A stretch of DNA of 64,000 bases from Locusta migratoria (taxonomy: Eukaryota > Arthropoda > Insecta > Orthoptera > Acrididae). Shown here one piece after another: positions 32,741-44,633 of the stretch. Numbering within the stretch: position 1 is the stretch's first letter; every line of letters begins with the position of its first letter. The stretch lies in contig CM048744.1 of the NCBI GenBank assembly GCA_026315105.1, forward strand, positions 312,673,270 to 312,737,269. The letters run 5' to 3'. The translations under genes were made by a program, and so were the position numbers. Below the pieces are notes generated by a model. It saw nothing but the letters and a program-made list of their open reading frames with translations, was not told where the DNA came from and did no database searches.

Positions 32741-33779
32741 CCCGAAGACCGAATGTGGTGCAGACCCCTCGAAGCCAAGACCCCTTCCAACACAAATTCT
32801 AAACTTCTAACCCCTAGCCCATTGATCCCTCTTGCTCGCAGCCTATACTGGATTTCCGCAAGGGATCGAGCATATCAATAACGAGTCCGCGTTGAAATTG
32901 TCAATTGCCTGTTGGTGGCATATTTTTCAGTTATTGATATGGTGCATTGCGAGAATCCACATTGGAGAAATCAGATAGCTCTCAACAATGAAATCTACTG
33001 CAATTTTTATAACATAATGTGAATAAGCAAACTTAGCAATAATGAAAGCGCAACAAAAATTATCCAGCCTTACCAAAACACCCATTATATAAACTTAGGT
33101 AACAAAGGCCATGCGATACGTCCTAAAACCGTGTCACACTCCTTCTACTCGTCGATGTGCAGCAACTCTAGGTCGTCGGAAGTTCCCTACAGGAATTGTG
33201 AACCATACTGCCTCTGCAGCCGTCTACAATTGCAAAAACTTTGGCAGTACGGTATGTTGGGCACGAACTGACCACTCGATTCTCTCCCATAAATATACAA
33301 TGGCATTTATGTCTGTGGACCTGGACGGTCAAACAATTCGCTGGAATTATCGACAATGTTCTTAAAGGTAATCGCGAACAATTATAATCCGATGACATGG
33401 CGCACTCTCATCCATAGAAATTCCATCGTAGTCTGGGAATATGAAGTCCATTGATGGTTGGACAAGGTCTCCCAGGAGGAGCAAATAAACAGTCAACGAT
33501 CGCTTCAGCTGATCCAGAAAACCCAGTCAAATCCATGCAAAAACACCGTTGAAGTGCAACTTGCAGCTTGGACAATGCGTTGTTGGGCTCTCGACTTCGA
33601 GGGGTCTGCACCACATTCGGTCATCAGCTCTTATGGACTTTTCAGTGGTTTATGAGTCAACCCATATGATCATGGGTGCAGGAGAGGCTCTGAAGGCGAT
33701 GTTGTGCTGTAACCGCTCGAGTCGGTGGTCTGGTGCCACAGCCCACTAACGAAAAATTGCGCCGCTCTTTACTAACGGA
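32741..33779. other. No gene recognised
   Basis: Open frames at 33111-33365 (plus) and 33408-33614 (minus) lack known motifs. Confidence 0.4.
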
Positions 33780-34420
33780 TAAGAAAATCAGGTGATGCTG
33801 AAGGAATTAGATTGGGTAACGAAGCAATAAAGGAGGTAGATGAGTTTTGTTACTTGGGCAGTAAAATAACAAATGATGGTCGCAGTACAGAGGATATAAA
33901 ATGCAGAATGGCTATGGGTAGAAAAAGAGAAATTTGTTAACATCGAATATTGATTTAAGCCTAAGGAAGTCCTTTCTGAAAGCATTTGTATGGAGTGTTG
34001 CCTTTTATGGGAGTGAGACATGGACGATAAACAGTGTGGACAGGAAGAGGATTGAGGCTTTTGAAATATGGTGCTACAGAAGAATGCTGAAGATTAAGTG
34101 GGTGGATCGCGTAACTAATGAGGAGGTACTGAACAGAATTGGGGAGAAAAGAAATTTCTGGGATACATTGACTAAAAGAAGGGATAGATTGGTAGGACAC
34201 ATTCTTAGACATCAAGGAATTGTGAATTTAGCGTTGGAGGGAAGTGTGTGGGGTAAAAACCGCAGAGGAAGACCAAGAGATGGATACAGTAGGCAGATTC
34301 AGACAGATGTAGGTTGGTGTTCTTATGTGGAGATGAAGAGGCTTGCTCAAGATAGGGTATTGTGTAGAGCTGCATCAAACCAGTCTCCGGACTGAAGACC
34401 ACAACAACAACAACAAGTTT
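33780..34420 (+). pseudogene. RTE-type LINE 3' end, plus strand
   Basis: Reads GNEAIKEVDEFCYLGSKITN, one frameshift, then an open frame 33934-34395 with FYGSETWTINSVDRKRIEAF, CYRRMLKIKWVDRVTNEEVL and VWGKNRRGRPRDGYSRQIQT to the normal protein end (SNQSPD), and a CAACAA tail. 5'-truncated after the RT domain. Close to the full copy at 41.3 kb, so it is fairly young. Confidence 0.9.
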
Positions 34421-35069
34421 GTCGTACTTCTTACGTTGATTCCTTCCGTAATTTGGCGCCATGTTGCATGACTGATAGCACTGAGAATTCTTTGCAAACA
34501 CCGTTGGCTACTTCAGCGACCTTGGTGAGAGATAATGTTACAAATTCGGCATACTCCGCACACTCACGGCACTATTGATCTCGTAATATTTAATTCCGTA
34601 ACACTTTCCGAAATGAATTGTGCCATGCATCTAGCATTCAAAGTCTGTTAATTTCCGTCGTGCGACTAGAACCACGTGGTAAACCACCGAGTATAAATAA
34701 CCGAAGTACAAATGGCGGTTCTGCCAGTGTTCCACCTTATTACACCTTTTGAACGCGATACGTCATCCGCAGCTGTGCTATATCGCTACCCTATGACTTC
34801 TGTCAACTCCGTGTTATGTGCACTGAAGAGCCACATAAACTGTTATCGACATGCGAATCTAAATACAGATATATGTAAACAGAGGACGGCGCAGTAATCG
34901 GCAACGCCTACATAAGACAGCAGATGTCTCTTACAGGCATTAGGTGGGCTACTACTGCTATAATGGCAGTAATCACGATTTAAGTTAGTTTTAACATGTT
35001 ATTACTGTCATCATAGAAGAGATTTCACACAGCCTCTTACGAGGGAGCACTGAGATGGGGATTTTCTCT
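34421..35069. other. No gene recognised
   Basis: No domain or repeat named. Confidence 0.35.
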
Positions 35070-35720
35070 TTTCACGAGTGCACTGTGAAATCGGGAATCC
35101 GGTGATATATAAATCTCTGAAAACTTTGAGGCTGGAAAAAATATACTGCAAGAATGAGACCAGCGACAACTGAAGAGAATCATTCCGTGTGACATAAGTC
35201 CAACCCTTCAGCAATTGCTGTGTATTTCAGTGCTGGTCCATTCAACAGTTATCAATATGGACTTTCGGAGCTGAAGGCCCACTTGTGTACTCGTCTGGCC
35301 CCGTCAACACCGAAATTGGACTGCTGATGATTGGAAACATGTTTTCTAGTCTGAAGAATCTCGTTACCAATTGTATGGAGCGGATAGACGTGTACGGGTA
35401 TGGAAACAACCTCGTGAATCCATCCTAGCAGGGGACTGTTCAAACTTGTGGAGACTCTGTAATGGTCTGTAATGTATGAAGTTCAAGTGATGGGACCTAT
35501 CATATGTCTAGACTCTGACAGCTGATGTATACGTACGAATCGTGGGTGATTCCTGCATCCGTTCATATCCGTTGTGCATTCCGATGGGCAATTCCAGCAG
35601 GAGAATGCGACACCGCACACGTCCAGAATTGCTACAGATTTACTCCAGGAACACTCTTATGAGTTTAATCACCTCTCTCCGAACAAGTATCACATGTCCC
35701 TATGATTTTAACTCGGTTTA
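35070..35720 (+). pseudogene. Tc1-like transposase catalytic remnant
   Basis: Frames on the plus strand read MERIDVYGYGNNLVNPS, QGTVQTCGDSVMVCNV (GGGSVMVWG motif), ECDTAHVQNCYRFTPGTLL (degenerate DNARPHTS region) and NHLSPNKYHMSL (WPPKSPDMN position). Many stops. The order is that of Tc1 DD34E transposases. Confidence 0.65.
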
Positions 35721-36654
35721 TGCCCTTTGGCGCATTTCGCAGCTCCTTAGAAGTTGACGACAGTACCATGCAGGGCAGTAGATAATGAGGTGGGGTGGGG
35801 GCGTGGCTGAGCAAGAAGTCCAAACGATGAACGGTTTGACAGTTCGGTTGCAGATGGATATGACTCGGAATGAACTTGACAACTGACACCTACTCACCCC
35901 TCCCTGGAAGACAACTGCAGCACCACCCACAAGAAATAAGAAATATATACGTAATACACGCGCCTTTTTGGTTTCTTTAGCTAGAACTTCAAATGAATAC
36001 AAAATACCCTCTGCAGCGCAAACTTTTAACCGCAACGTCTTGAAATTTCAGCATCCCAGCTGCAATAACCGAGAGAAGAAATTATTGTGTATTACTTTCC
36101 GAACCTCCCTCACCTCACTCCATACCGTGAAAACAACCGTAAATTGGACGGTAGTTGGCACGTAGCACGGATCACTTCCGTTGCTATCGTTTATGTACCA
36201 CAGCAGAAGGGACTGCTTAAACGCCTTTGTTGGAATGTAGTTTCACGATCTCTATGGAGGCGAAACGCAGGGGGCTGTAATATGTGTCTAGGTTCTTCTC
36301 TTTGAAATGTTTCATGAAATTTCGCTTGTAGTAATAATTAGTGACGAACATCAAGGGCTTTCCAATTCAGGTTTTCGATATTTACGAGAAGCTTTCTCGT
36401 AAATTAAGCAAATTGTAACCATTCACGTCGTCCTTCTTTGTATATGTTCAGTGTTCCCTCTGCTCTTGTCCGATGTGAATCTCACATCCTTGATCAGTAT
36501 CCTGAGGTAACTGGACTCCATCGTGGACTGATTGCATTTTCTCAGTACCCTGTAAATGAAGCCAAGTCTGCAACGTGTTGCGCTACGACCGAGCCTAAGT
36601 TTAATTCCACAGCACTACAACCTTTTACAGTCATTTGTATGAGATGACATCGTC
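35721..36654. other. No gene recognised
   Basis: Small frames on both strands, no domain or repeat named. Confidence 0.4.
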
Positions 36655-37250
36655 TATTGATTTCATAGTCAGATGGACAGTTTCAAGTACTTAGGTCGTA
36701 TTTTACCACAGGATGGCAACAGTGAAAGAACTTTAGTGAAGATGTAGCAAAGTTAATGCAGTGAGTGCAGCGCAAGATGGATGATTAAGTTAACAGTGGA
36801 CCGCTCTAACTTTCGACCAACTTTGTTGCATGGGAGTGAAACCTGATTAATAAGGTTCAGGGGTCAGATTTGAAGTAGCAAGGATGATTGCAGGTACTAA
36901 TACATGGGAACAATGGCAGGAGGGTGACTATAATGAGGAAATCAAAGAAAAACTTGGAATGAATATCATAGATTAACCACTTAGAGCGACCAGGTTGAGA
37001 TGGTCGGGTCGTATTACACGCGTGGGAGAAGCAAGATTATCTAAAAGACTCATGGGTTTGGCAGCAGGCGGTGAGAGGAGTCGAGGTAGACCTAAGAGAA
37101 AATACTTACATTCGGTCCAGAATGTTTTTGAAGTAATAGGCTTATCTTCAAAAGACGCATCAATGTTAGCATTGAAAATGGGATCATTCTATTACGGGGA
37201 CTATGCTGCAGAATTAACGCTGAAAGGCATAATCAGTCTCTAATGATAAT
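36655..37250 (+). pseudogene. LINE (RTE-related) C-terminal fragment
   Basis: DSFKYLGRILPQDGN at the start and, at 36995-37243, MRWSGRITRVGEARLSKRLM and GGERSRGRPKRKYLHSVQ, the C-terminal region found in RTE-group LINE proteins, but of a different family from the RTE copies above. Confidence 0.6.
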
Positions 37251-37409
37251 GATGATTATAAACTACTGACGCACATAATTTTCCATTTCGAGCAGGTTAC
37301 TAGCGTTCACACAACTTTTAAATGTTGTCGAAGTCCACTGAATAGTTTACCGCTTTTTTCTTCAAATCCACTTCACCAGTTAAGAATGCTTTTAACAATC
37401 GACGAAATT

Positions 37410-37555
37410 TTTGTAAATTTGTTGGTCTTAACTACTAAGGTTATCTGTCCCCAGGCTGTACTTAAACGAACTAACCTAAGGATAACAAACACGCCCATGC
37501 CCGAGGTAGGACTCGAACCTCCGAAGGGGAGCAAGCGCTTGACAGAGCACTAAAT
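37410..37555 (-). repeat. tRNA-derived SINE, family C
   Basis: Inverse B box GTAGGACTCGAACCTCCGAA and tail GTACTTAAACGAACTAACC. The head is cut. Confidence 0.8.
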
Positions 37556-37699
37556 AGATACATATCCTTCTGATTAAAATACTGGTCGAAAAGTGGGGAA
37601 CCAGCTGACTCATTCTGTCTTTCTCACCAAAAATTTGTACACGTGATCATATTCGCCATTTTTCACCACAGAACATACTAAATCCTTCTACCCAGTTTG

Positions 37700-37711
37700 T
37701 CTACGTGGTGA

Positions 37712-37773
<62 letters not shown>

Positions 37774-37980
37774 ACCTCCTTTTTCTCTTATCGGCACTTT
37801 CTCCTCTCTTTCATTTCTTTCACTCGATCTTCCTAATACTGTCTCCTTCTCCGCCTTTCACTGTTTCTCTGCAATTGTCTCTGTCCCATTTCTTCTCTCG
37901 CATTTCCATTGTCTCTTACTTTATCACAGTTTGTTGTATGTACCATTGTCCTTCTCTTGCTTCTGTGGATGTTTAGCGTG
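37700..37980. repeat. CT microsatellite and polypyrimidine tract
   Basis: Pure CT units from about 37713 to 37770, then a strongly C/T-biased strand to about 37980. Confidence 0.9.
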
Positions 37981-38015
37981 GGCATTGAACTCTACACCAG
38001 GAAACTTTAATACTT

Positions 38016-38108
38016 GGCCGCGGTGGAGTAGCCGAGCGGTCTAAGGCGCCTCGCTGCGGAGCGCACGGTTGATCGCAATCGGAGGTTCGAGTCCTTCCTG
38101 GGGCAAGG

Positions 38109-38149
<41 letters not shown>

Positions 38150-38245
38150 GTCCTTAGATTAGTTTACCTTAGTTTAAGTAGTTTGTAAACTACGGACTGA
38201 TGAGCACGCAGTTTGGTCCGATAGATTTACAAACATTTGAATTTT
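38016..38245 (+). repeat. tRNA-derived SINE, family C, with GT tract
   Basis: Head GGCCGCGGTGGAGTAGCCGA, CTAAGGCGCCTCGCTGCGG, B box GGAGGTTCGAGTCCTTCC, then GT units at 38106-38148 and the family tail ACTACGGACTGATGAGCACG. Confidence 0.9.
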
Positions 38246-38639
38246 TTAATTCTTTGGGTAATAGGGAGTGAGTGAAAGTGCACATTTATTTTAATATTAA
38301 AATTCGCCAGTCTAGAGAGTCCTGATCCCCAAACCGTAGGTGTGTTCTCCGCTCACCTCCCATTTTTCCACTCTCTCTTTTGCTCCCATAGATGCTATGT
38401 CCGTCCATTTAGCTTCTTTGACTGGCTCTCTCTCACTATTAAAGTCTGTTCTCTCTTTCACTCTAGCAGTTTTGCCTTAAAATTTCACCTTCATTATCTG
38501 CTATTGTCTCTCAACACAAAAAAAGAAAGCATGTTCACATACTACATGTTTTGGTGATGAAAATGAAATTAGGACCAAGGTATCTTCTTACCCACCATTC
38601 TCACAGAGTATTTTAACAGAAACACACACTAGTCAAAAC
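38246..38639. other. No gene recognised; pyrimidine-rich
   Basis: A 71-codon frame at 38342-38557 reflects the T/C bias; no domain. Confidence 0.35.
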
Positions 38640-39070
38640 AATTAGTGGATCAGACAAGTATTGTCATTACCAGATTGAACTAAAATTGTTCAACGTCATT
38701 CTGTCTGTCCTACGGAGAGACGACAACATTAGAGCAACCGAGTTAGTGGAAATAACAGAAAGTTGTTGTAGAGTGGGTTGGTAATGACTTGAGTTTACTC
38801 TACGAAACTAATTACGCAAGCATTTGGATTCAGATGGTGCAGTGAGCAGTTAGTGCAATGCAACAAAAACTTGACTTACCCGAAGCAACGGCATGAAAAT
38901 CCATAGGAAGGTTAGAAGCGGTACAGACGGAGCTATTGGAGTCTCCCAAAGTGTAATTTCCAGGACCTGGCCGCGGTATCAGACAACAGGAACCGTTAAA
39001 AGAGAGCAAGGCCAAGGTCGTCTACGGTTAACATCAGCAAGAGACGGCCGTTATCTCCGCTTAATAGTTT
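38640..39070 (+). pseudogene. Tc1-like transposase N-terminal remnant
   Basis: Around 38905-39065 the frame reads RKVRSGTDGAIGVSQSVISR, TWPRYQTTGTVKREQGQGR and LTSARDGRYLRL, the paired helix-turn-helix and GRPR-like region of Tc1 transposases. The catalytic domain is absent. Confidence 0.6.
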
Positions 39071-39074
39071 AAGA

Positions 39075-39290
39075 GGGAGTTTTGAAATGGCTGCTGCAAC
39101 GCATCCTGCAGGTTCGGCCAGAACTGTGTCGGAGTGGAGAGTGGCACTTCCTTCACAATGCCCGTCCACACACGGTGATCATCGTGCTCAACTTTCTCGC
39201 TAGGCGTCAGGCCACTGTGCTTCCACACCCTCCTTATTCTCCATATTTGGCGCCGGCAAACTTCTTCGTCTAGTGTCCAGTGTCACCAAG
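39075..39290 (+). pseudogene. Tc1/mariner transposase C-terminal fragment
   Basis: GEWHFLHNARPHTVIIVLNF and LPHPPYSPYLAPANFFV: the HDNARPHT and PYSPDLAPCDFF motifs with the catalytic residues changed (HN for HDN, AN for CD). Inactive. Confidence 0.75.
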
Positions 39291-39406
39291 AGAAAAAAAA
39301 TGAAATAACTTGTGAGTACTTTTACCCACAGTTTTCTCATCTATAGCCCAAATGTAAAATAGCATAACGCTATTGTTACTGGCATTTGCTCTTCTTTGTT
39401 TACAGA

Positions 39407-39450
39407 TAACCTTGATGATGTGGCTCTAATGCCACGAAACTAGTTGGTTA
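39407..39450 (+). ncRNA. Hammerhead-like RNA motif, C3-to-U variant
   Basis: UAACC (39407-39411) pairs with GGUUA (39446-39450). Between: UUGAUGA, U, GUGGC-UCUAAU-GCCAC hairpin, GAAA, C-UA-G loop, U, U. The first core base is U, expected to impair catalysis. AATAAA starts two bases later. Confidence 0.5.
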
Positions 39451-39654
39451 ATAAAAGAATACCATACATCTGCGGATGCCCAAAATACATAATTTGTTTC
39501 TGTTTCCCTGCCGTAAATTAGCCTGAAAGGCTTACGCTTCGCAATGGTTGCGAAGATCCGACAACGCGTGACCTCCGTGCTTCAAGCGATTCCACAAGAA
39601 GCGTTTTGTAGCGAATGGCAATTTCTTTGAAGGCCAGTAGAATTATTTGGTTTG

Positions 39655-40080
39655 TAACTCTTGTTTAGTATATTCCCTGTGACTATTTCATTATAGGTAT
39701 ATCCATGACGTGTATTACCTTCGTAAACATTTTGCAAATGCCACCACACTACAGACATTTCCATAGACAATAACTTTCACGTCATTTGTAAATTGTAAAC
39801 AAACTAGAGAGTATAGTTAGACAACAGCTTTAACGATTTCGTGTGAATCCAACGATTTTCTTCGCCATCTTTGGATTGAAGCAAAATCTCTTAGCCTGTA
39901 GTGAAACTATACTCTTTGGTTTGTTTACACTTCGTAAAAGACTTGAAAGTTGTTGTCTGTGGAAATGTCTGTGTACTGTAGTGGCATTTGCAAAATGTTT
40001 TCCTAAGTGATAAACATTATGGATATATTTATAATGAATATCGTAAGTAACACCTTGAAGAAGAACTTCTAAAGTAAACA
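39655..40080. repeat. Imperfect inverted repeat, arms about 165 bp, loop about 85 bp
   Basis: The arms 39655-39820 and 39907-40080 pair with several mismatches and gaps; anchors are CTATACTCT..., TTTGCAAAATGTTT, GGAAATGTCTGT and ATGGATATA on one arm and their reverse complements on the other. No coding content recognised. Confidence 0.8.
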
Positions 40081-40094
40081 GTATGTATAGTGTA

Positions 40095-40330
40095 CCACTC
40101 CGTAGCACAGTGGTAGAGTGCAAGATCCAGATCCTAGGATTTTTATGTCACTTTCCACTTCTTTCACCTCTGGCAGTGTTGCTGACGTGAAAAATATGGA
40201 GTAGCACCGTGGTTCGGAACCCACGTTAAACTGTAGGTCCCCTTATACTGGCTGGATAAGTTAGTTTGTAGGTCGGAGGAAGACATCGGCGTACCACCTC
40301 CAAACAGGAACATGCCTAGTAAAGCACTGT
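40095..40330 (+). repeat. tRNA-like repeat, family E
   Basis: GTAGCACAGTGGTAGAGTGC resembles box A and GTGGTTCGGAACCCACG box B. The body CTGTAGGTCCCCTTATACTGG recurs at 61.8 kb (CTGTAGGTCCCCTTTCCCCGG). Confidence 0.5.
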
Positions 40331-40480
40331 GATGTTCAAACCAATCTTCGAATTGTTGACTGCTTTACCTTTTAACGTACCACAAGTAGTGTCTAATTGT
40401 TCTCGTTTACTGTCCTGGCACAGAGACACACTGCAATCCTCACAAAGCAACCGAAATTCAAAGAAATGTATTGTACGTAC

Positions 40481-40520
40481 CATCTGATGATGAGGTGCTA
40501 GGCAGTCGAAATTGGTTATG
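40481..40520 (+). ncRNA. Hammerhead-like RNA motif
   Basis: CAU (40481-40483), CUGAUGA (40484-40490), U, stem II GA/UC plus UGC-UAG-GCA, GAAA (40508-40511), loop UUGG closed by A-U, U (40517) and AUG pairing back to CAU. TAATAAATAA follows. Confidence 0.5.
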
Positions 40521-40524
40521 TTTT

Positions 40525-41320
40525 AATAAATAATTCCATCTAAAAGATGCAGTGGCATTTTTAAGGCTCACTTTAGATTTATCCTTTTAGATTTTTTGCA
40601 AACATTTCGGACAAAAGTAATAAAATATAAATAATAAAAAATTATGGACGATACGATTACGAGTCTACTACTGTGATAATACCTATGCATTCAACACGTA
40701 ATATTCTCTCTGACCGTATTTTAACAAACAGACAAAATTATTTGATATTTAAGTTTAGCTTTCACAAGTATAATTTTTTTACACCTCTGTAAACTATTAT
40801 TGTAATATTCTTCCGCATTTTCATTATTTTCTTCCGTTAATAATTATAACCTGTCTTGCCATAGTAATTTGTCCTCTTTTTCTAGTTCATTTTCTTTGCC
40901 CTTATTGGTTTACGTAAAATCAATGACAGTGTCAAATCGCCGTTTTTTATTATTATTTTTAATGCAAATTTCAATGAAATGGTTGAAGTTATTTCTTGCT
41001 ATCAAACGGCCAACAAAAATGCCTTGCGATATATGAAAAAAGCATGAGGGAAGAGTTGTAGAGAATTTTCTCATGTACAAGTTCGTTTATTAAATTTTCG
41101 TGTCAGATGAACTGTTAAGCCGTTATTTTCATTTAAATTTCGAGATGTCAAAAGGCAATCACTAAGGCCCAATTTTACCGTTACTACCCTAAGGTAAAGT
41201 GGGTCAAAAAGGCGACTGGTTGCAGTAATTTCTGAAATGTATTTTACGTTACAGTCACAGATTTCACATCCATATTAAATAAAAGTTTGAAAATATTATT
41301 TCGATCTACGCAGTGCCAAA
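40525..41320. other. No gene recognised; AT-rich
   Basis: No frame or repeat named. Confidence 0.45.
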
Positions 41321-41330
41321 CTTTTTATAT

Positions 41331-44300
41331 GTGTTGTTGTGTTATGGTCTTCAGTCCAGAGACTGGTTTGATGCAGCTCACCACCCTACTCTATCTTGAG
41401 CAAGCCTTTTCATCTCCTCATAAGAACGGCAACCCACATCCATTTGAATCTGCTTACTATATGCGTCTCTTGGTCTCCCTCTGCGATTTTTACCCCACAC
41501 ACTTCCGTCCAATGCTAAATTTACGATTCCCCTATGTCTAAGAATGTGTCCTACCAAGCGATCCCTTATTTTAGTCAGGGTATGCCAGAAATTCCTTTTC
41601 TCACCAATTCTGTTCAGTACTTCTTCATTTGTTATGTGATCTACCCACCTAATCTTCAGCATTCTTCTGTAGCACCACATTTCAAAAGCCTCTATTCTCT
41701 TCCTGTCCGCACTGCTTATCGTCCATGTTTCACTCCCGTACAAGGCAACACTCCACACAAATGCCTTCAGAAAAGACTTCCTTACATTTAAATTAATATT
41801 TGATGTTAGCAAATTTCTCTTTTTCAAAAATGCTTTTCTTCCCATTGCCATTCTGCATTTTATAGCCTCTGTACTGCTACCATCGCATGTTATTTTACTA
41901 CCCAAGTAACAAAACTCATCTACCACCTTCATTGTTTCGTTACTTAATCTAATTCCTTCAGCATCACCTGATTTTCTAAGACCGCATTCCATTATTTTTG
42001 TTTTGCTCTTGCTAATGTTCATTTTATACGTTCTCTTCAACACACTGTCCATTTCATTTAACTGCTCTTCCAGGTCCTGTGCTGTCTCTGATAGAATTAC
42101 AATGTCATCAGCAAAATGCAATGTTTTTATTTCTTCCCCCTGAACATTAATCCCCATTCCAAATTTTTCCTTGCTTTCCTTCACCGCCTGTTCGATGTAC
42201 AAATTGAATAACATCGTAGAAAGGCTACAACCCTGTCTTACTCCCTTCCCAACTGATGCTTTCCTTTCATGCCCTTCGAGTCTAATAACTGCAGTCTGGC
42301 TTTTGTACAAGTTGTAAATAACTCTCCTTTCCCTATATTTTACTCCTGCTGACTTCAGAATTTGAAAGAGTGTATTCCAGTCAACATTGTCAAATGCTTT
42401 CTCCAAATCTACAAAAGCTAAAAATGTAGGTTTGCCTTTCCTTAATCTATCTTCTAAGATAAAACGTAAAGTGAGTATTGCCTCCCGGGTTCCTACGTTC
42501 CTCCTGAACCCAAACTGATCTTCCCCGAGGTCAGTTTCTACCAGCTTTTCCATTCTCCTGTAGATAATTCGTGTTAAAATTTTGCAACCATGACTTATCA
42601 AACTAATGGTTCTGTAATTTTCACACCTGTCTGCGCCTGATTTCTTTGGAATGGGGATTATTACATTTTTATTAAAGTCTGAGGGTATTTCGCCTGTCTC
42701 ATACATCCTACACACCAGTTCAATTAGTCTTGTCATGGCTGGCTCTCCCAGAGACTTTAGTAGCTCTGAGGGTATTTCATCTACTCCTGGGGCCTTGTTC
42801 CGACCTAGGTCTTTCAGGGCTCTGTCAAATTCATCTCTCAGTATAGTATCTCCTATTTCCTCTTGATCTACTTCCTCTTCCCTTCCCACAACATCGTCTC
42901 TAAGTTCATTTCCTTTGTAGAGCTGCTCTATGTACTCTTTCCACCTTTCAGCTTTCCCTTCTTTGCTGAGAACTGGTTTCCCATATGAGTTCTTGATATT
43001 CGTGGAGTTGCTATTTTTGTCCCCAAATGTCTCTATTATTTTCCTGTAGGCGGTATCTACTTTTCCCCTTCTTATACATTCTTCTACAGATTTGCATTTG
43101 GCTTCTAGCCACTCCTGCTTAGCCATTTTGCACTTCCTGTCAATCTCATTTCTTAGTCGTCTGTACTCCATTTTGCCTGTTTCATTTACTGCATTTGTAT
43201 ATTTTCTCCTTTCATCAATTAAATTTAGTATTTCCTGTGATATCCAAGGATTTTTTGTAGGTCTTGCCTTTTTACCTATTTTGTCCTCTGCTGCCATCAC
43301 TATTTCATCTCTCAATGCCACCCATTCCTCTTCTAATGTTTTATTTCCCCCTGTTTCTGTCAATTGGTGACTAAAGCTCCCTCTAAAATTCTCCAGAACT
43401 TCACTTTCCTTCAATTTATCTAAGTCCCATCTCCTTATTTTTCTACCTTTCTGCAGCTTTTTCAGTTTCAGCCTACAGTTCATGACTAACAAGTTATGGT
43501 CAGAGTCTATATCTGCCCCTGGGTATATCTTACAGTTTATCATCTGGTTCCGGAATCTATGTCTTACCATTATAAAATCTATCTGATACCTTCCGGTGTC
43601 TCCTGGTCTCTTCTACGTATACAACCTTATTTTGTGATTCTTAAACCATGTGTTTGTTATAACTAAATCATGTTCCGTGCAAAATTCTACCAGGCGACTT
43701 CCTCTTTCATTCCTCCTGCCCAGTCCATATTCACCTATTATTTTTCCTTCTCTTCCTTTTCCTACTACCGAATTCCAGTCTCCCATCACAATTAAGTTTT
43801 CCTCTCCCTTAACTGTCTGAATAATTTCCTTTAGCTCCTCATATATTTCTTCGATCTCCTCATCATCGGCAGAGCTAGTTGGCATATAAACCTGTACTAC
43901 TGTTGTCGGTGTTGGCTTCGTATCTATCTTGACAATGATAATGCGATCACTGTGCTGCTCATAGTAGTTTACCCGCATTCCTATTTTCTTATTCATTATC
44001 AGTCCTACTCCTGTGATACCCCCAACTGATTTTGTATTTATAATCCTGTACTCTCCTGACCAGAAATCCTGTTCATCCTGCCACCGAACTTCACTAATCC
44101 CAACTATATCTAACTTCAACCTACCCATTTCCCTTTTTAAATTTTCTAATTTTCCTACCCGATTAAGGGATCTAACATTTCACGCTCCGATCCGTAGAAT
44201 GCCAGTATTGTCTTTCCTGATGACAACATCCTCCTGAGTAGTCCCCGCCCGGAGATCCGAATGGGGGACTATTTTACCTCCGGAATATTTTACTCGAGAG

Positions 44301-44623
44301 GATGCCATCATCATATTTCCATACAGTAGAGCTGCATGTCCTCGGGAAAAGTAACGGCTGTAGTTTCCCCTTGCTTTCAGCCGTTCGCAGTAGCTGTGTG
44401 GCAAAGCCACATTAGCTAATGTTACAAGGCCAGCTCAGTCAATCATCCAGACTGTTGCCCCTGTAACTACTGAAAAGGCTGTGCCCCTCTTCAGGAACCA
44501 CACGTTTGTCGGGCCTCTCCACAGATACCCCTCCGATGTGGTTGCACCTACGGTACGGCTATCTGCATCGTTGAGGCACGCAAGCCACCCCACCTCGGCA
44601 ATGTCTGTGGTTCATGGGGGTGT
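41331..44623 (-). pseudogene. Full-length RTE-type LINE with three nonsense substitutions
   Basis: One frame runs from Met at 44410 to about 41354 (roughly 1,010 codons) without any frameshift, broken only by stops at 44180-44182 (TGA), 43613-43615 (TAG) and 41378-41380 (TGA). The first two fall where related copies encode Trp (GA*NVRSLN, LYT*KRPGD). Endonuclease motifs: VGISEVRWQ, VMGDWNSVVG, DSDHNLLVM. RT motifs: LAFVDLEKAFDNVDW (A), VRQGCSLSTMLFNLYI (B), LHFADDIVILSE (C, catalytic Asp pair kept). C-terminus: SVALYGSETWTISSADRKRI and GKNRRGRPRDAY. Flanked by a 10-bp duplication CTTTTTATAT (41321-41330 and 44624-44633). GTT-rich 3' tail. Known: RTE elements carry apurinic-type endonuclease plus RT. 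Inference: recent insertion, now dead by few changes. Confidence 0.93.
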
Positions 44624-44633
44624 CTTTTTATAT

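Noticed and set aside
37700..37980. Regulatory polypyrimidine or splice-associated tract
   Set aside because: A CT microsatellite with drift explains it; there are no exons nearby.
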